DNA of 64,000 nucleotides, taken from contig NZ_CP013002.1 in the NCBI RefSeq assembly GCF_001414055.1, positions 2,356,001-2,420,000 of the forward strand, written 5' to 3'. This stretch comes from Caulobacter henricii. GTDB lineage: Bacteria > Pseudomonadota > Alphaproteobacteria > Caulobacterales > Caulobacteraceae. The notes beneath the pieces were generated by a model that saw only the letters and a list, made by a program, of their open reading frames with translations, did no database searches and was not told where the DNA came from. This document shows positions 39,632 through 48,048 of the stretch, one piece after another (the stretch's first letter is position 1; each line of letters opens with the position of its first letter). Position numbers and translations under genes: made by a program.

Positions 39632-39739
39632 GGACTATCACCCTCGAAGCAAACGCGCGCCTCAGCGCCGTGCAAGGCTTCTACACCACGCCGCCAAGGG
39701 CGCAAATGCGAAGGCCGACAACGCCGGTCGCGCTTTTCT

Positions 39740-40636
39740 TTAGACAGCCTCGGCCAGTTCCAGCGCGTGGGTGCGCAGGCGCCAGGCGCGCGGCTGGGCC
39801 AGCAACGCCCGAACCACGGCGTTATTGAGGCCGTGACCGGCCAGAACCCCTTCAAAGCGGCCGATGATCGGCGCACCCAGCACATAGAGGTCGCCGACCG
39901 CGTCCAGAGCCTTGTGGCGGACGAACTCGTCGGGACGGCGCAGACCTTCGGGATTGAGAACGCGATCGCCGTCGATGACGACGGCATTGTCCATCGAACC
40001 GCCCCGCGCCAGACCGATGGCACGCAGGGCCTCGACGTCACGGACGAAGCCAAAGGTGCGGCAGTTCGACAGCTCCGACCGGAAGGACTCTTCGTCCACG
40101 GTCAGATCGACGCGCTGGCGGCCGATGGCCTTGCTACCGAAGGCGATTTCGAAGGCCACCTCGAAGCGATCCGACGGGGTCAGGCTGGCGACCTTGTCGC
40201 CCTCCTCCACGCGGATCGGCTCCAGGATCTCGATATATTTGCGGGCGGCTTCCTGCCGGCGCCGGCCGGCGCGGTCCAGGACCTGCACGAAAGGCTCGGA
40301 CGAGCCATCCATGATCGGGACCTCAGGACCGTCCAGTTCAACGATGCAATTGTCGATCGACAGGGCCGCCAAGGCCGCCATCAGGTGCTCGATGGTCGAG
40401 ACCCGAACATCGTCGGCATTATTGATCACGGTGCCCAGCTGGGTCTGACAGACGGCATCCGGCTTGACCGGAACCCGGTTGTCCAGATCGTGGACATCGG
40501 TGCGCAGGAACACGATCCCGGTGTCGATCCCGCCGGGCCGCACGGCGACACGGACATGCTCGCCCGTGTGCAGACCGATCCCCGCAAAGATCACCGGTCC
40601 TGCGACCGTGTGCTGAAAATACGCCGAAGCCGACAC
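39740..40636 (-). CDS. lpxC: UDP-3-O-acyl-N-acetylglucosamine deacetylase LpxC
   Basis: A 298-residue zinc deacetylase, the committed step of lipid A synthesis. GIGLHTGEHVRV opens the first domain. The zinc and catalytic residues lie in STIEHLMAAL (His), the later KALDAVGDLYVLG (zinc His/Asp region) and GHGLNNAVVRALL (catalytic His). The start is GTG at 40636 with AAGGG about eight bases upstream. In related genomes it follows ftsZ as I recall; here a divergent S9 peptidase takes that side. Confidence 0.96.
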   Translation of the reverse strand: MSASAYFQHTVAGPVIFAGIGLHTGEHVRVAVRPGGIDTGIVFLRTDVHDLDNRVPVKPDAVCQTQLGTVINNADDVRVSTIEHLMAALAALSIDNCIVELDGPEVPIMDGSSEPFVQVLDRAGRRRQEAARKYIEILEPIRVEEGDKVASLTPSDRFEVAFEIAFGSKAIGRQRVDLTVDEESFRSELSNCRTFGFVRDVEALRAIGLARGGSMDNAVVIDGDRVLNPEGLRRPDEFVRHKALDAVGDLYVLGAPIIGRFEGVLAGHGLNNAVVRALLAQPRAWRLRTHALELAEAV

Positions 40637-40925
40637 GATAGACCCTTGTAACTCTACTCATGGACGGTTCACGGGCGGCTCTTCGACCGCTCTATGCCCT
40701 GTGTACCATTTAGGGACGATGCCGCAGTGCGGCAAAGCAAGTCCTGTTTCGGATTGTTACCTTCCAAGCCTTTGTAATCGTGACGATTTTTTGACACAAA
40801 TTCGCCACATCCTTTTCATCGTCGGCGGACGATCGTCCAGGACGATCTTTCACCCTCCCTGCTGGCCTCACGCGCAAGCCAGGGATAGGCTGACCGCTTC
40901 CGTCCGGTAGAAAAAGGCCAGAACC
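40637..40925. other. divergent gap between lpxC and S9 peptidase
   Basis: No gene is seen. Two small palindromes stand out: GCCGCAGTGCGGC near 40732, and GGACGATCGTCC at 40827-40838 followed after one base by a direct copy of GGACGATC. A TTGACA at 40794 with TTTCAT 17 bases on is a possible rightward promoter for the peptidase. Both gene starts are non-ATG codons (GTG for lpxC, TTG for the peptidase). Confidence 0.4.
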
Positions 40926-43028
40926 TTGCGTTTCAAGATCGACAGTTTGCGTTTGGCGGCTTCGGCCCTGGCCCTGATGGTGACCCTGGACGGTGCGGCC
41001 CTTGCGGCCGGCGCGCCGGAACCCGTAAAGCGGCAGGTCTTCACCGCCAAGGACATGGCCAGCCTCGACCGGCTGAGCGATCCGCGTGTGTCGCCGGACG
41101 GGCGTTATGTCCTGTACTCGGTCCGGACGATGAATTTTGAGGCCAACAAGGCCTCGATGTCGCTGTGGATCGCCGATCTGAAGGCCAGGACCCCACCACA
41201 GCGCCTGGCGATTTCGGACGGCGGGGCCAGCAGCGGCCGCTGGAGCAGCGACGGCCAGTCGATCTATTTCCTGTCCGGCCGCGCCAGCGGGACCGACCAG
41301 GTGTTCCGCACCGACGTGGCGGGTCAGACTGCCGTGCAGGTGACCCGGACGCCGTTTGATGTTCAGGCCTTCAAGGTGTCGCCGAACGGCAAGACCGTCG
41401 TCGTCGGCCTGGCCGTGTTCCCGGATTGCCCGGACCTGGGCTGCACCGAGGCCCGCCTCGCCGCCAAGGCTGCATCCAAGGCGACGGGCGTCGTCTATGA
41501 TCGCCTGTTCGTCCGCCACTGGGATACCTGGGACAACGGAACCCAGAACCACCTGTTCGCCTATGCGCTTGACGACAAGGGCGTGGCGACCGGGACGCCC
41601 GTCGACCTGATGAAGGGCTTCGACGGCGACAGCCCCACCAAGCCGTTCGGCGGCGACGAAGACTTTGTCATCACCCCGGAGCAGGACGGCGTCGCCTTCA
41701 CAGCCAAGCTGGCCGGCAAGGACGAGGCCTGGAGCACCAACTACGACTTCTGGGTCGCCAAGTTCGATGGTTCGGAGCCGATCAGCAATCGCACCGCCGC
41801 CAACAAGGCCTGGGACACGGCTCCCGTACCGTCGCCGGATGGCAAGTTTGCCGTCTATCGCGCCATGAGCCGTCCCGGCTTTGAGGCTGACCGCTTCCGG
41901 ATCATGATCCGCGACCGGACCACCAAGCAGGACCGCGAACTGGCACCGGACTGGGACCGTTCGGCCGACGCCGTCGCCTGGAGCGCGGACGGCAAGACGA
42001 TCTATGCTACCGCCTTCGATGTGGGCCAGGCCAAGCTGTTCGCGATCGACGTCAAGTCCGGCAAGGTCACGGCCCTGACCGGTGCCGGCCATGTCAGCGC
42101 CTTCGATGTCGGGCCGCAGGGCCTGGTCTATGCCCAGGACTCCCTGAAGAGCCCGTCGGAGCTCTTCCTGCTGCCGCCGAAGGGCCCCGCGGTCAAGATC
42201 GCCAGCGTCAGCGCCGAGGCCCTGAAGAGCGTCGCCTGGGGCGAACCCGAGCAGTTCAACTTCAAGGGCTGGAATGACGAAACCGTCCACGGCTTCGTCG
42301 TCAAGCCGGCCAATTTCGATCCGGCCCGCAAGTATCCGGTGGCCTTCCTGATCCATGGCGGGCCCCAGAGTTCGTTCGGCAATGCCTGGAGCTATCGCTG
42401 GAACCCGCAGGTCTATGCCAATGCCGGCTATGCCGTGGTGATGATCGATTTCCACGGCTCCACGGGCTACGGCCAGGCCTTCACCGACTCGATCAGCCAG
42501 CACTGGGGCGATCGTCCGCTGGAGGACCTACAGAAAGGCTGGAGCCACGCCCTCAAGGCCTACAGCTTCCTGGACGGCGACCGGGCCTGCGCCCTGGGGG
42601 CCTCCTATGGCGGCTACATGATCAACTGGATCGCCGGCAACTGGAACGAGCCCTGGAAGTGCCTGGTCAATCACGACGGCATCTTCGACACCCGCTTCAT
42701 GGGCTATGCGACCGAGGAGCTGTGGTTCACCGAGTGGGACAACGGCGGCACCCCCTGGGAGCCGAACACGACCTTTACGAAGTTCAATCCGGCCGACCAC
42801 GTGGCCAAATGGACCAAGCCGACCCTGGTCGTGCAGGGCCAGCTCGACTATCGCGTGCCGCTCGAGCAGGGGCTCTCGACCTTCACCGCCCTGCAGCGCA
42901 AGGGCGTGCCCAGCAAGCTGCTGTACTTCCCCAATGAGAACCACTGGGTCCTGAAGGCCCAGAACTCGGTGCAGTGGCACAAGGAGGTGCTGGACTGGCT
43001 GAACACCTGGACGGCCGAGAAGAAATAG
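40926..43028 (+). CDS. secreted S9 prolyl oligopeptidase-family peptidase
   Basis: A 700-residue exported peptidase resembling dipeptidyl/acylaminoacyl peptidases. A signal peptide ends near ALAAGA (about residue 29). A beta-propeller domain with DPRVSPDGRYVLY-type repeats is followed by an alpha/beta hydrolase domain with HGGPQSSFG (oxyanion), GASYGGYM (nucleophile Ser), GQLDYRVP (Asp) and NENHWVL (His). It degrades short peptides in the periplasm. The start is TTG at 40926 with AAAGG about eight bases before; no ATG gives a better signal peptide. Two palindromic repeats follow the stop. Confidence 0.92.
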   Translation: MRFKIDSLRLAASALALMVTLDGAALAAGAPEPVKRQVFTAKDMASLDRLSDPRVSPDGRYVLYSVRTMNFEANKASMSLWIADLKARTPPQRLAISDGGASSGRWSSDGQSIYFLSGRASGTDQVFRTDVAGQTAVQVTRTPFDVQAFKVSPNGKTVVVGLAVFPDCPDLGCTEARLAAKAASKATGVVYDRLFVRHWDTWDNGTQNHLFAYALDDKGVATGTPVDLMKGFDGDSPTKPFGGDEDFVITPEQDGVAFTAKLAGKDEAWSTNYDFWVAKFDGSEPISNRTAANKAWDTAPVPSPDGKFAVYRAMSRPGFEADRFRIMIRDRTTKQDRELAPDWDRSADAVAWSADGKTIYATAFDVGQAKLFAIDVKSGKVTALTGAGHVSAFDVGPQGLVYAQDSLKSPSELFLLPPKGPAVKIASVSAEALKSVAWGEPEQFNFKGWNDETVHGFVVKPANFDPARKYPVAFLIHGGPQSSFGNAWSYRWNPQVYANAGYAVVMIDFHGSTGYGQAFTDSISQHWGDRPLEDLQKGWSHALKAYSFLDGDRACALGASYGGYMINWIAGNWNEPWKCLVNHDGIFDTRFMGYATEELWFTEWDNGGTPWEPNTTFTKFNPADHVAKWTKPTLVVQGQLDYRVPLEQGLSTFTALQRKGVPSKLLYFPNENHWVLKAQNSVQWHKEVLDWLNTWTAEKK

Positions 43029-43034
43029 TCCGCC

Positions 43035-43086
43035 TAGAGCGTTTTCCGATAAGTGTGAAACGGTTATCGGATCGAAAAATGCTCTA
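43035..43086. repeat. TAGAGC palindromic repeat, copy C
   Basis: Imperfect inverted repeat bounded by TAGAGC (43035-43040) and GCTCTA (43081-43086). The arms TAGAGCGTTTTCCGATAA and the mirrored TTATCGGATCGAAAAATGCT differ by small indels. It directly precedes copy B and begins seven bases after the S9 peptidase stop, so it may act as a terminator. Confidence 0.7.
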
Positions 43087-43153
43087 AGCTTTTGATTTAG
43101 AGCCCTTTTCACCCGACCCTGATGAAGCCATCAGGTCGGAAAGGGCTCTAGAC
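43081..43153. repeat. TAGAGC palindromic repeat, copy B, overlapping a stop codon
   Basis: A 73-base element, GCTCTAAGCTTTTGATTTAG then AGCCCTTTTCACCCGACCCT and ending GGGCTCTAGACC, nearly identical to the complement of copy A at 38648-38721. The TAG stop of the leftward phytoene-synthase-like gene (43148-43150) lies in its TCTAGA end. The long stem could also end transcription from both sides. Confidence 0.8.
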
Positions 43154-43861
43154 CCGGCCCGTCGCCACCGACCAGGTGAGGCGGGCCTTTTTCTCCAGCT
43201 CACCCGGGTCGCGTTCCCGGGCATAGGGACCGGCCAGGGCCGCCGTTGCAATCGCCGGGAAGGCGGCGACGGGCAGGCCCCTCACCTCGCGGCGAGCGGC
43301 TTTCAGCTGCTCTGCCACCCGCCGGGCCAGGTCAACCGGCGTCCACGCGTCCGGCAGGCGCGACCGTCCCGCCTGTTTCAATCGCCATAGACCGGCCAGG
43401 CCATAGGCACGGGCCGCGCCCTTGACGGCGTGCGGGTCGGCGGACACATCCAGCCGCCGGGCGGCCAGCACGGCCAGGGCTCCGGCGGTGGCGTCGATAT
43501 AGGCAAGCACCCTGCCCTCGTCTTCCGGCGGGACCTCGTCAAGATCGGCGAACCGGGCCTCTGCCATGGCGGCCAAGGCCAGGGGGTCGATGCCCGAGGC
43601 CGCGAGGGCCTCGACATTGGGATGCTTGCGCGGGGCCTTGCCGGCCGCGAGCTCATCCATGGCCTCACGCCACCAGGTCAGGCGGATCTCGCCCATCAGG
43701 GCGTTGGAGACCCCGCCGGCCACCCGGGCAAGTTCGTAGTTGAACGCATAGAGCGCGATCACATCGGCCCGCGCCGCCGGATCGGCGATGAAGCGGCTGG
43801 CCAGCCAGCGGTCGGGATCGACGCGGCGGACGAGATCGTCGAGGGTTTCGGTGTCGGCCAT
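43148..43861 (-). CDS. squalene/phytoene synthase-family protein
   Basis: A 237-residue protein of the trans-isoprenyl diphosphate synthase (squalene/phytoene synthase) superfamily. DPDRWLASRFIADPAARADV, ALYAFNYELARV and EIRLTWWREAMDEL match the domain. The second Asp-rich motif for metal diphosphate binding (D-x-x-x-D) is weak, as in the NDUFAF6-like branch linked to respiratory complex I assembly. So a carotenoid role should not be assumed. A strong hairpin terminator at 43879 separates it from the upstream PuuD-like gene. Confidence 0.85.
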   Translation of the reverse strand: MADTETLDDLVRRVDPDRWLASRFIADPAARADVIALYAFNYELARVAGGVSNALMGEIRLTWWREAMDELAAGKAPRKHPNVEALAASGIDPLALAAMAEARFADLDEVPPEDEGRVLAYIDATAGALAVLAARRLDVSADPHAVKGAARAYGLAGLWRLKQAGRSRLPDAWTPVDLARRVAEQLKAARREVRGLPVAAFPAIATAALAGPYARERDPGELEKKARLTWSVATGRV

Positions 43862-43878
43862 GGGTCTTCAAACGAGAA

Positions 43879-43906
43879 AGGGCCCGCCGATTCCCCGGCG
43901 GGCCCT
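43879..43906 (-). terminator. hairpin terminator after the PuuD-like gene
   Basis: AGGGCCCGCCG and CGGCGGGCCCT form perfect 11-base arms with a 6-base loop, followed on the minus strand by TTTCTCGTTT. It ends leftward transcription 26 bases after the PuuD-like stop and just before the phytoene-synthase-like start. Confidence 0.8.
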
Positions 43907-43931
43907 CCCCTTACACGATTTTGGTCGGGGT

Positions 43932-44543
43932 CTAGCCGAACAGCGTCTGGTTCATCGTCATGGTGGCCAGCATCGGGATGCTGAGCAGGGTGTTGGTGCG
44001 CGAGAACAGCATGGCCAGTCGGGCCGACTTGGCCTTGGCGTCGGCATCGGCCTCGACGATGCCGAGCGCGATCTTCTGGTTGGGCCAGATGAACACCCAG
44101 ACATTGAAGAACATCACGGTCGCCAGCCACATGCCCACGCCGATAAAGGTGTAGCGCGCGTCGACCTCGGGCGAGTAACCGCCGGCCAAGCCCAGGGTCG
44201 CGGCCTCGAACAGATAGTTGCGGCTCATGGCGAGGATCACGCCCATGACCCAGGTGGCCAGGGCTGCCCAGCGGAACCAGAACAGGGCTTCAGGCGCGAT
44301 GTACTTGCTGACCGCCGGCTTCAGCTCGGCCGGGATCTGCGGCATGACGCGGATCTGCACGAAGTTGAAATAGTAAAGCAGCCCGATCCACAGGATGCCG
44401 AAGAACACGTGCATGAAGCGGAACACTGCTTCGAAGAAGACCAGGCCGCCACCGGCATGCATGTAGTAGCCAACGGCCATCACGACTGACAGCAGGACGC
44501 TGACGATGATGGTGTTGCGGAAGTTCGCGAGAAGTCCGGACAT
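43932..44543 (-). CDS. PuuD-like membrane protein (urate hydroxylase N-terminal domain)
   Basis: A 203-residue membrane protein with about five helices, resembling the Urate_ox_N membrane domain of PuuD: FEAVFRFMHVFFGILWIGLLYYFNF, then FWFRWAALATWVMG and IWPNQKIALG (all given in part). Several His residues in helices (FMHVFFG) could hold haem. PuuD oxidises urate and in fused forms carries a C-terminal cytochrome c, absent here. No purine catabolism gene is adjacent, so a urate role is not supported by context. Caulobacter genomes carry this short form as I recall. Confidence 0.7.
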   Translation of the reverse strand: MSGLLANFRNTIIVSVLLSVVMAVGYYMHAGGGLVFFEAVFRFMHVFFGILWIGLLYYFNFVQIRVMPQIPAELKPAVSKYIAPEALFWFRWAALATWVMGVILAMSRNYLFEAATLGLAGGYSPEVDARYTFIGVGMWLATVMFFNVWVFIWPNQKIALGIVEADADAKAKSARLAMLFSRTNTLLSIPMLATMTMNQTLFG

Positions 44544-44630
44544 CCAAGTTCCCCCTAAGAACCCAAGAAATTTGACGGCAAGCTATAGGCCGGATCGAAG
44601 AGTCGGGCAAAGCCCGGAAAACAACGCTTT

Positions 44631-44993
44631 CTAGACGGCGATCAGGGCCGCCGCCAGCCGCCGGCCTTCGCTGGCCAGGACATTATAGGTTCGGGCCGCC
44701 GCCTCGGTGCTCATGAACTCGAGGCCGATACCCGCCGCCTTCAGGGCATCGCGGACATCACGGGGCGGCAGGGCATTGACCAGCCCCCCGCCCAGCAGCA
44801 CGAACTCGACCGCGCCGCCGGCAGCGAAGACCTCGACGAAGTCGTCGGGGGTCAGGGCCGCCAGGGCCGAGGCCGACCAGGCCCGCGGCTTGTCATCGAT
44901 GACCAGCAGTGAGCCCGGATGCCAGAGGCCGGAGACGCGGAAGCCGCCGCCGCCCCAGGCGTCGATCGAGGGCGGACGGCGCGGTTCAGCCAT
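44631..44993 (-). CDS. Mth938-domain (DUF498) protein
   Basis: A 120-residue single-domain protein with the Mth938/NDUFAF3-like fold: IDAWGGGGFRVSG near the start, then SLLVIDDKP, FVLLGGGLVNALP and IGLEFMSTEAAARTYNVLAS. Such proteins follow secDF in many alphaproteobacteria and are related to a mitochondrial complex I assembly factor. The ATG at 44993 is two bases after the secF stop, so it belongs to the sec operon. The longer frame upstream lies within secF and is not used. Confidence 0.88.
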   Translation of the reverse strand: MAEPRRPPSIDAWGGGGFRVSGLWHPGSLLVIDDKPRAWSASALAALTPDDFVEVFAAGGAVEFVLLGGGLVNALPPRDVRDALKAAGIGLEFMSTEAAARTYNVLASEGRRLAAALIAV

Positions 44994-44995
44994 GA

Positions 44996-45961
44996 TCAGG
45001 GACGCGAGGCCGCGCCGAGCTTGATCGGCGTCGCCTCTTCGTCGCCGCGCTTGACGCCCCACAGCAGGATGATCGGCGCACCGACATAGATCGACGAATA
45101 GGTGCCGACGGCGATGCCGAAGATCATCACGACCGAGAAGCCAAACAGCGCCTCGCCGCCGAACACCGCCAGACCCGCCAGGGCCATGATGGCCGTGACG
45201 CCGGTGATGATGGTGCGCGACAGGGTTTCATTGATCGAAAGGTCAATCACCTCGCCGAGCGGCATCTTCTTGTACTTGCGCAGGTTTTCGCGCAGGCGGT
45301 CGAACACGACGACGGTGTCGTTCATCGAGTAGCCGATCACGGTCAGCAGGGCCGCGACCGTATTGAGGCTGAACTCGATCTTGAACAGCACGATGAAGCC
45401 GAAGGTCAGGATCAGGTCGTGCAGAAGACCCGCAACCGCGCCAAGGCCAAACTGCGGCTCGAAGCGGAACCAGATGTAGAGGAACATCAGGCCGATCGCG
45501 AGTGCCAGGGCAATGATACCACTGCGGAACAGTTCGCCCGAAACCTTGGGGCCGACCGCAGAGGGATTGATGAACTGCACAGGGTCGCCCAGTGACTGGC
45601 GCAGGGCGTTCTTGGCATTGGTCAGGGTGACGCCGGCGTCGCCGCCTGCCGGGGTCTGGAACCGCACCAGGGCGCGGTCGACGGCACCGAAGGCCTGCAC
45701 CTGAACATCGCCCAGGCCCTGGGCTTCAAGCGTAGAGCGCACCTTGGCCAGATCGACCGCGCGGGGCGCAGTCGAGACTTCCATGACGGAACCGCCCTTG
45801 AAGTCGATGCCCAGGTTCAGCCCGGGCTTGAAGACGCCGATCAGGGAGGCGACCACCAGGACCGCGCTGATCAGCGCCATCAGGCGTGCGAACTTGACGA
45901 AGGTGAAGTTGGTTTTCTGCGGGAGCAGCTTGATCAGGGGCCAGGCCATGGGTGCGCTCAC
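44996..45961 (-). CDS. secF: protein translocase subunit SecF
   Basis: A 321-residue inner-membrane partner of SecD that uses the proton gradient to help pull exported proteins to the periplasm. Six helices, LIGVFKPGLNLGIDFKGGS after helix 1, and GYSMNDTVVVFDRLREN after the central helices are SecF signatures. The GTG at 45961 directly follows the secD stop; an ATG at 45949 is an equally good start. It lies between secD and the Mth938 gene. Confidence 0.96.
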   Translation of the reverse strand: MSAPMAWPLIKLLPQKTNFTFVKFARLMALISAVLVVASLIGVFKPGLNLGIDFKGGSVMEVSTAPRAVDLAKVRSTLEAQGLGDVQVQAFGAVDRALVRFQTPAGGDAGVTLTNAKNALRQSLGDPVQFINPSAVGPKVSGELFRSGIIALALAIGLMFLYIWFRFEPQFGLGAVAGLLHDLILTFGFIVLFKIEFSLNTVAALLTVIGYSMNDTVVVFDRLRENLRKYKKMPLGEVIDLSINETLSRTIITGVTAIMALAGLAVFGGEALFGFSVVMIFGIAVGTYSSIYVGAPIILLWGVKRGDEEATPIKLGAASRP

Positions 45962-47563
45962 TCAGATCGGAAGTTTCTTGGGGCGGGCGGCGCGGAACCA
46001 CCAGCCGATGAGAAGCTGGCTGACCAGCACGGCGGTGAACACCGAGGTGAACACGCCGATCGACAGGGTCCAGGCAAAGCCGCGAACCGGGCCGGCACCG
46101 AAGGCAAACATGATGCCTGCCGCCACCAGGGTGGTGACATTGGCGTCGATGATCGTGCTCATGGCGCGAGAGAAGCCGGCGTCGGCGGCCATGATTGCCG
46201 ATCTGCCGGCCCGGGCCTCGTCGCGCATCCGCTCATAGATCAGCACGTTGGCGTCCACGGCCACCGCCAGGGTCAGGATCAGGCCGGCGATGCCGGGAAG
46301 GGTCAGGGTGGCCTGGGTGATCGACATGGCCGCCACGATCATCGTGCAGTTGATCACCAGGGCGATGACCGAGATGCCGCCAAACAGCAGGCCATAGGAC
46401 AGCAGCATGAACACGACGATGGTGATGAAGGCCACCAGGGTGGAGATTGCCCCGGCCTTGACGGCGTCGGCTCCCAGTTCGGCGCCGACCGTGCGCTGTT
46501 CTTCAACGTTCAGCGGCGCAGGCAGAGCGCCCGACCGCAGCAGCAGGGCCAGTTCCGAAGCGCTCTCGGGCGTGAAATTGCCGGTGATGATCCCGGAACC
46601 ACCCGTGATGGCACCATTGATGACCGGTGCCGAGATGATCTTGGCGTCCAGGACGATGGCGAACTTCTTGCCGATGTTCCGGGCCGTGGCATCGCCGAAC
46701 TTGCGTGCGCCCTGGCCGTTGAAATTGAACGAGACGACCGGATTGCCGCTCTGGGAATCGAAGGTCTGGCGAGAATCGGTCAGTTCGTCGCCCGACACAA
46801 CGGCCCGCTTGCGCACGACATAGGCCGGAACATAGCCGTCCTCGCTGGGCAGCATTTCGGAACCCGGCGGGATGCGGCCGGCCGCCATGTCCTCGGGGGT
46901 GACGCTCTCGTCGACCATCTGGAAGGTCAGCTTGGCGGTCTTGCCGATAACGGCCTTCAGCTTTTCAGGATCGCTTTCGCCGGCCGCCTGGATGACGATC
47001 CGGTCGAGGCCCTGACGGGTGATGGTCGGCTCCTTGGTGCCCAGGCTGTCGATGCGGCGACGGATGGTCTCGATCGACTGCTCCACAGCCATGGCCGCGT
47101 CGGCCTTGGCCGCCTCGGGTACGAAGCTGATCTCCAGCTGCTGGTTGTCGCGCGTGGCGACAGAGACGTCGCGACCACCGATCGCGCCGACGAGGGGCGA
47201 CCCCACCGACTGCCGCAGCAGGTTGGCGGCTTCATCGACCTTGGCGGCGTCGGTAATGCGCACGCTGATCACGCCGCCGGCTTCGCGCAGGTCGCCAAAG
47301 GCAATCTGCTCGCCCCGCAGGCTGGTGCGAACGTCTTCGACCAGATTGGTCAGGCGTTCGCGACGCAGCGCGGCCGTGTCGACCTCCATCAGCAGATAGG
47401 AGCCGCCCTGGAGATCGAGACCCAGGTTGAGCTTCTGCTTGGGAACCCAGCCGGGCAGAGCGTCGAGCGTTCTTTGCGGCAGAATGTTCGGCAGGGTGAA
47501 GACAAGGCCGAAGATCACCGACAGGGTGACGACGATGATCTTCCAGCGGGACAGTGTCAGCAT
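45962..47563 (-). CDS. secD: protein translocase subunit SecD
   Basis: A 533-residue inner-membrane protein with helix 1 near the N-terminus, the large periplasmic P1 domain, and five more helices at the C-terminus. LNLGLDLQGGSYLLMEVD is the D1 motif, RIDSLGTKEPTITRQG the periplasmic signature, and AVDANVLIYERMRDEARAG the D5/D6 motif. It forms the translocation motor with SecF. It lies 59 bases from yajC and adjoins secF, giving the usual yajC-secD-secF order. Confidence 0.97.
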   Translation of the reverse strand: MLTLSRWKIIVVTLSVIFGLVFTLPNILPQRTLDALPGWVPKQKLNLGLDLQGGSYLLMEVDTAALRRERLTNLVEDVRTSLRGEQIAFGDLREAGGVISVRITDAAKVDEAANLLRQSVGSPLVGAIGGRDVSVATRDNQQLEISFVPEAAKADAAMAVEQSIETIRRRIDSLGTKEPTITRQGLDRIVIQAAGESDPEKLKAVIGKTAKLTFQMVDESVTPEDMAAGRIPPGSEMLPSEDGYVPAYVVRKRAVVSGDELTDSRQTFDSQSGNPVVSFNFNGQGARKFGDATARNIGKKFAIVLDAKIISAPVINGAITGGSGIITGNFTPESASELALLLRSGALPAPLNVEEQRTVGAELGADAVKAGAISTLVAFITIVVFMLLSYGLLFGGISVIALVINCTMIVAAMSITQATLTLPGIAGLILTLAVAVDANVLIYERMRDEARAGRSAIMAADAGFSRAMSTIIDANVTTLVAAGIMFAFGAGPVRGFAWTLSIGVFTSVFTAVLVSQLLIGWWFRAARPKKLPI

Positions 47564-47622
47564 GGATTAAAGGCTCTGGACGACGCCTTGCGGCGTCTGT
47601 GGTCGGCGGACGATCTAGGTGA

Positions 47623-47931
47623 TCAGCTCTTGGGGTCGTTGGCCGGGGCGGGTTCGCCCTTGGCACGGACTTCGGTGATCATGCCCTTGACCACCTTGAC
47701 GGTGACGCCCTGAGCGATCTCGAGGCCGACTTCCTTGTCCTCGACCCGCACGATCTTGCCCAGCACGCCGCTGGACAGAACGACATTGTCGCCGCGCTTC
47801 AGATTGGACAGCATCAGCTGATGTTCCTTGGCCCGCTTCTGTTGCGGACGGATCAGCATGAAATAGAACAGCACCACCATCAGGAGGATGGGGGCAATTT
47901 GCATAAGCTGCGCGCTCAGGCCACCGGACAT
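47623..47931 (-). CDS. yajC: Sec translocon accessory protein YajC
   Basis: A 102-residue protein with one N-terminal helix (IAPILLMVVLFYFMLIRPQQ) followed by the cytoplasmic YajC fold: RAKEHQLMLSNLKRGDNVV, GVLGKIVRVEDKEV and TVKVVKGMITEVRAK. It associates with SecDF. The ATG at 47931 (MSGGLSAQL) is used; a much longer frame upstream is not coding. First gene of the leftward sec run. Confidence 0.95.
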   Translation of the reverse strand: MSGGLSAQLMQIAPILLMVVLFYFMLIRPQQKRAKEHQLMLSNLKRGDNVVLSSGVLGKIVRVEDKEVGLEIAQGVTVKVVKGMITEVRAKGEPAPANDPKS

Positions 47932-48048
47932 AACGTCTCCAAGAATTTCTGCGGTCGGGACCCCCATATAGGGTCTCGCCAAGTCGGCGGAAGCTATGCG
48001 TTCACCTGCTGTTTTGCAATGACGGCGCGGCAAGGTTAGGACCGGCCC

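Noticed and set aside
43148..43861. Carotenoid (phytoene) synthase
   Set aside because: No other carotenoid gene nearby and a weak second metal motif; kept as a superfamily member only.
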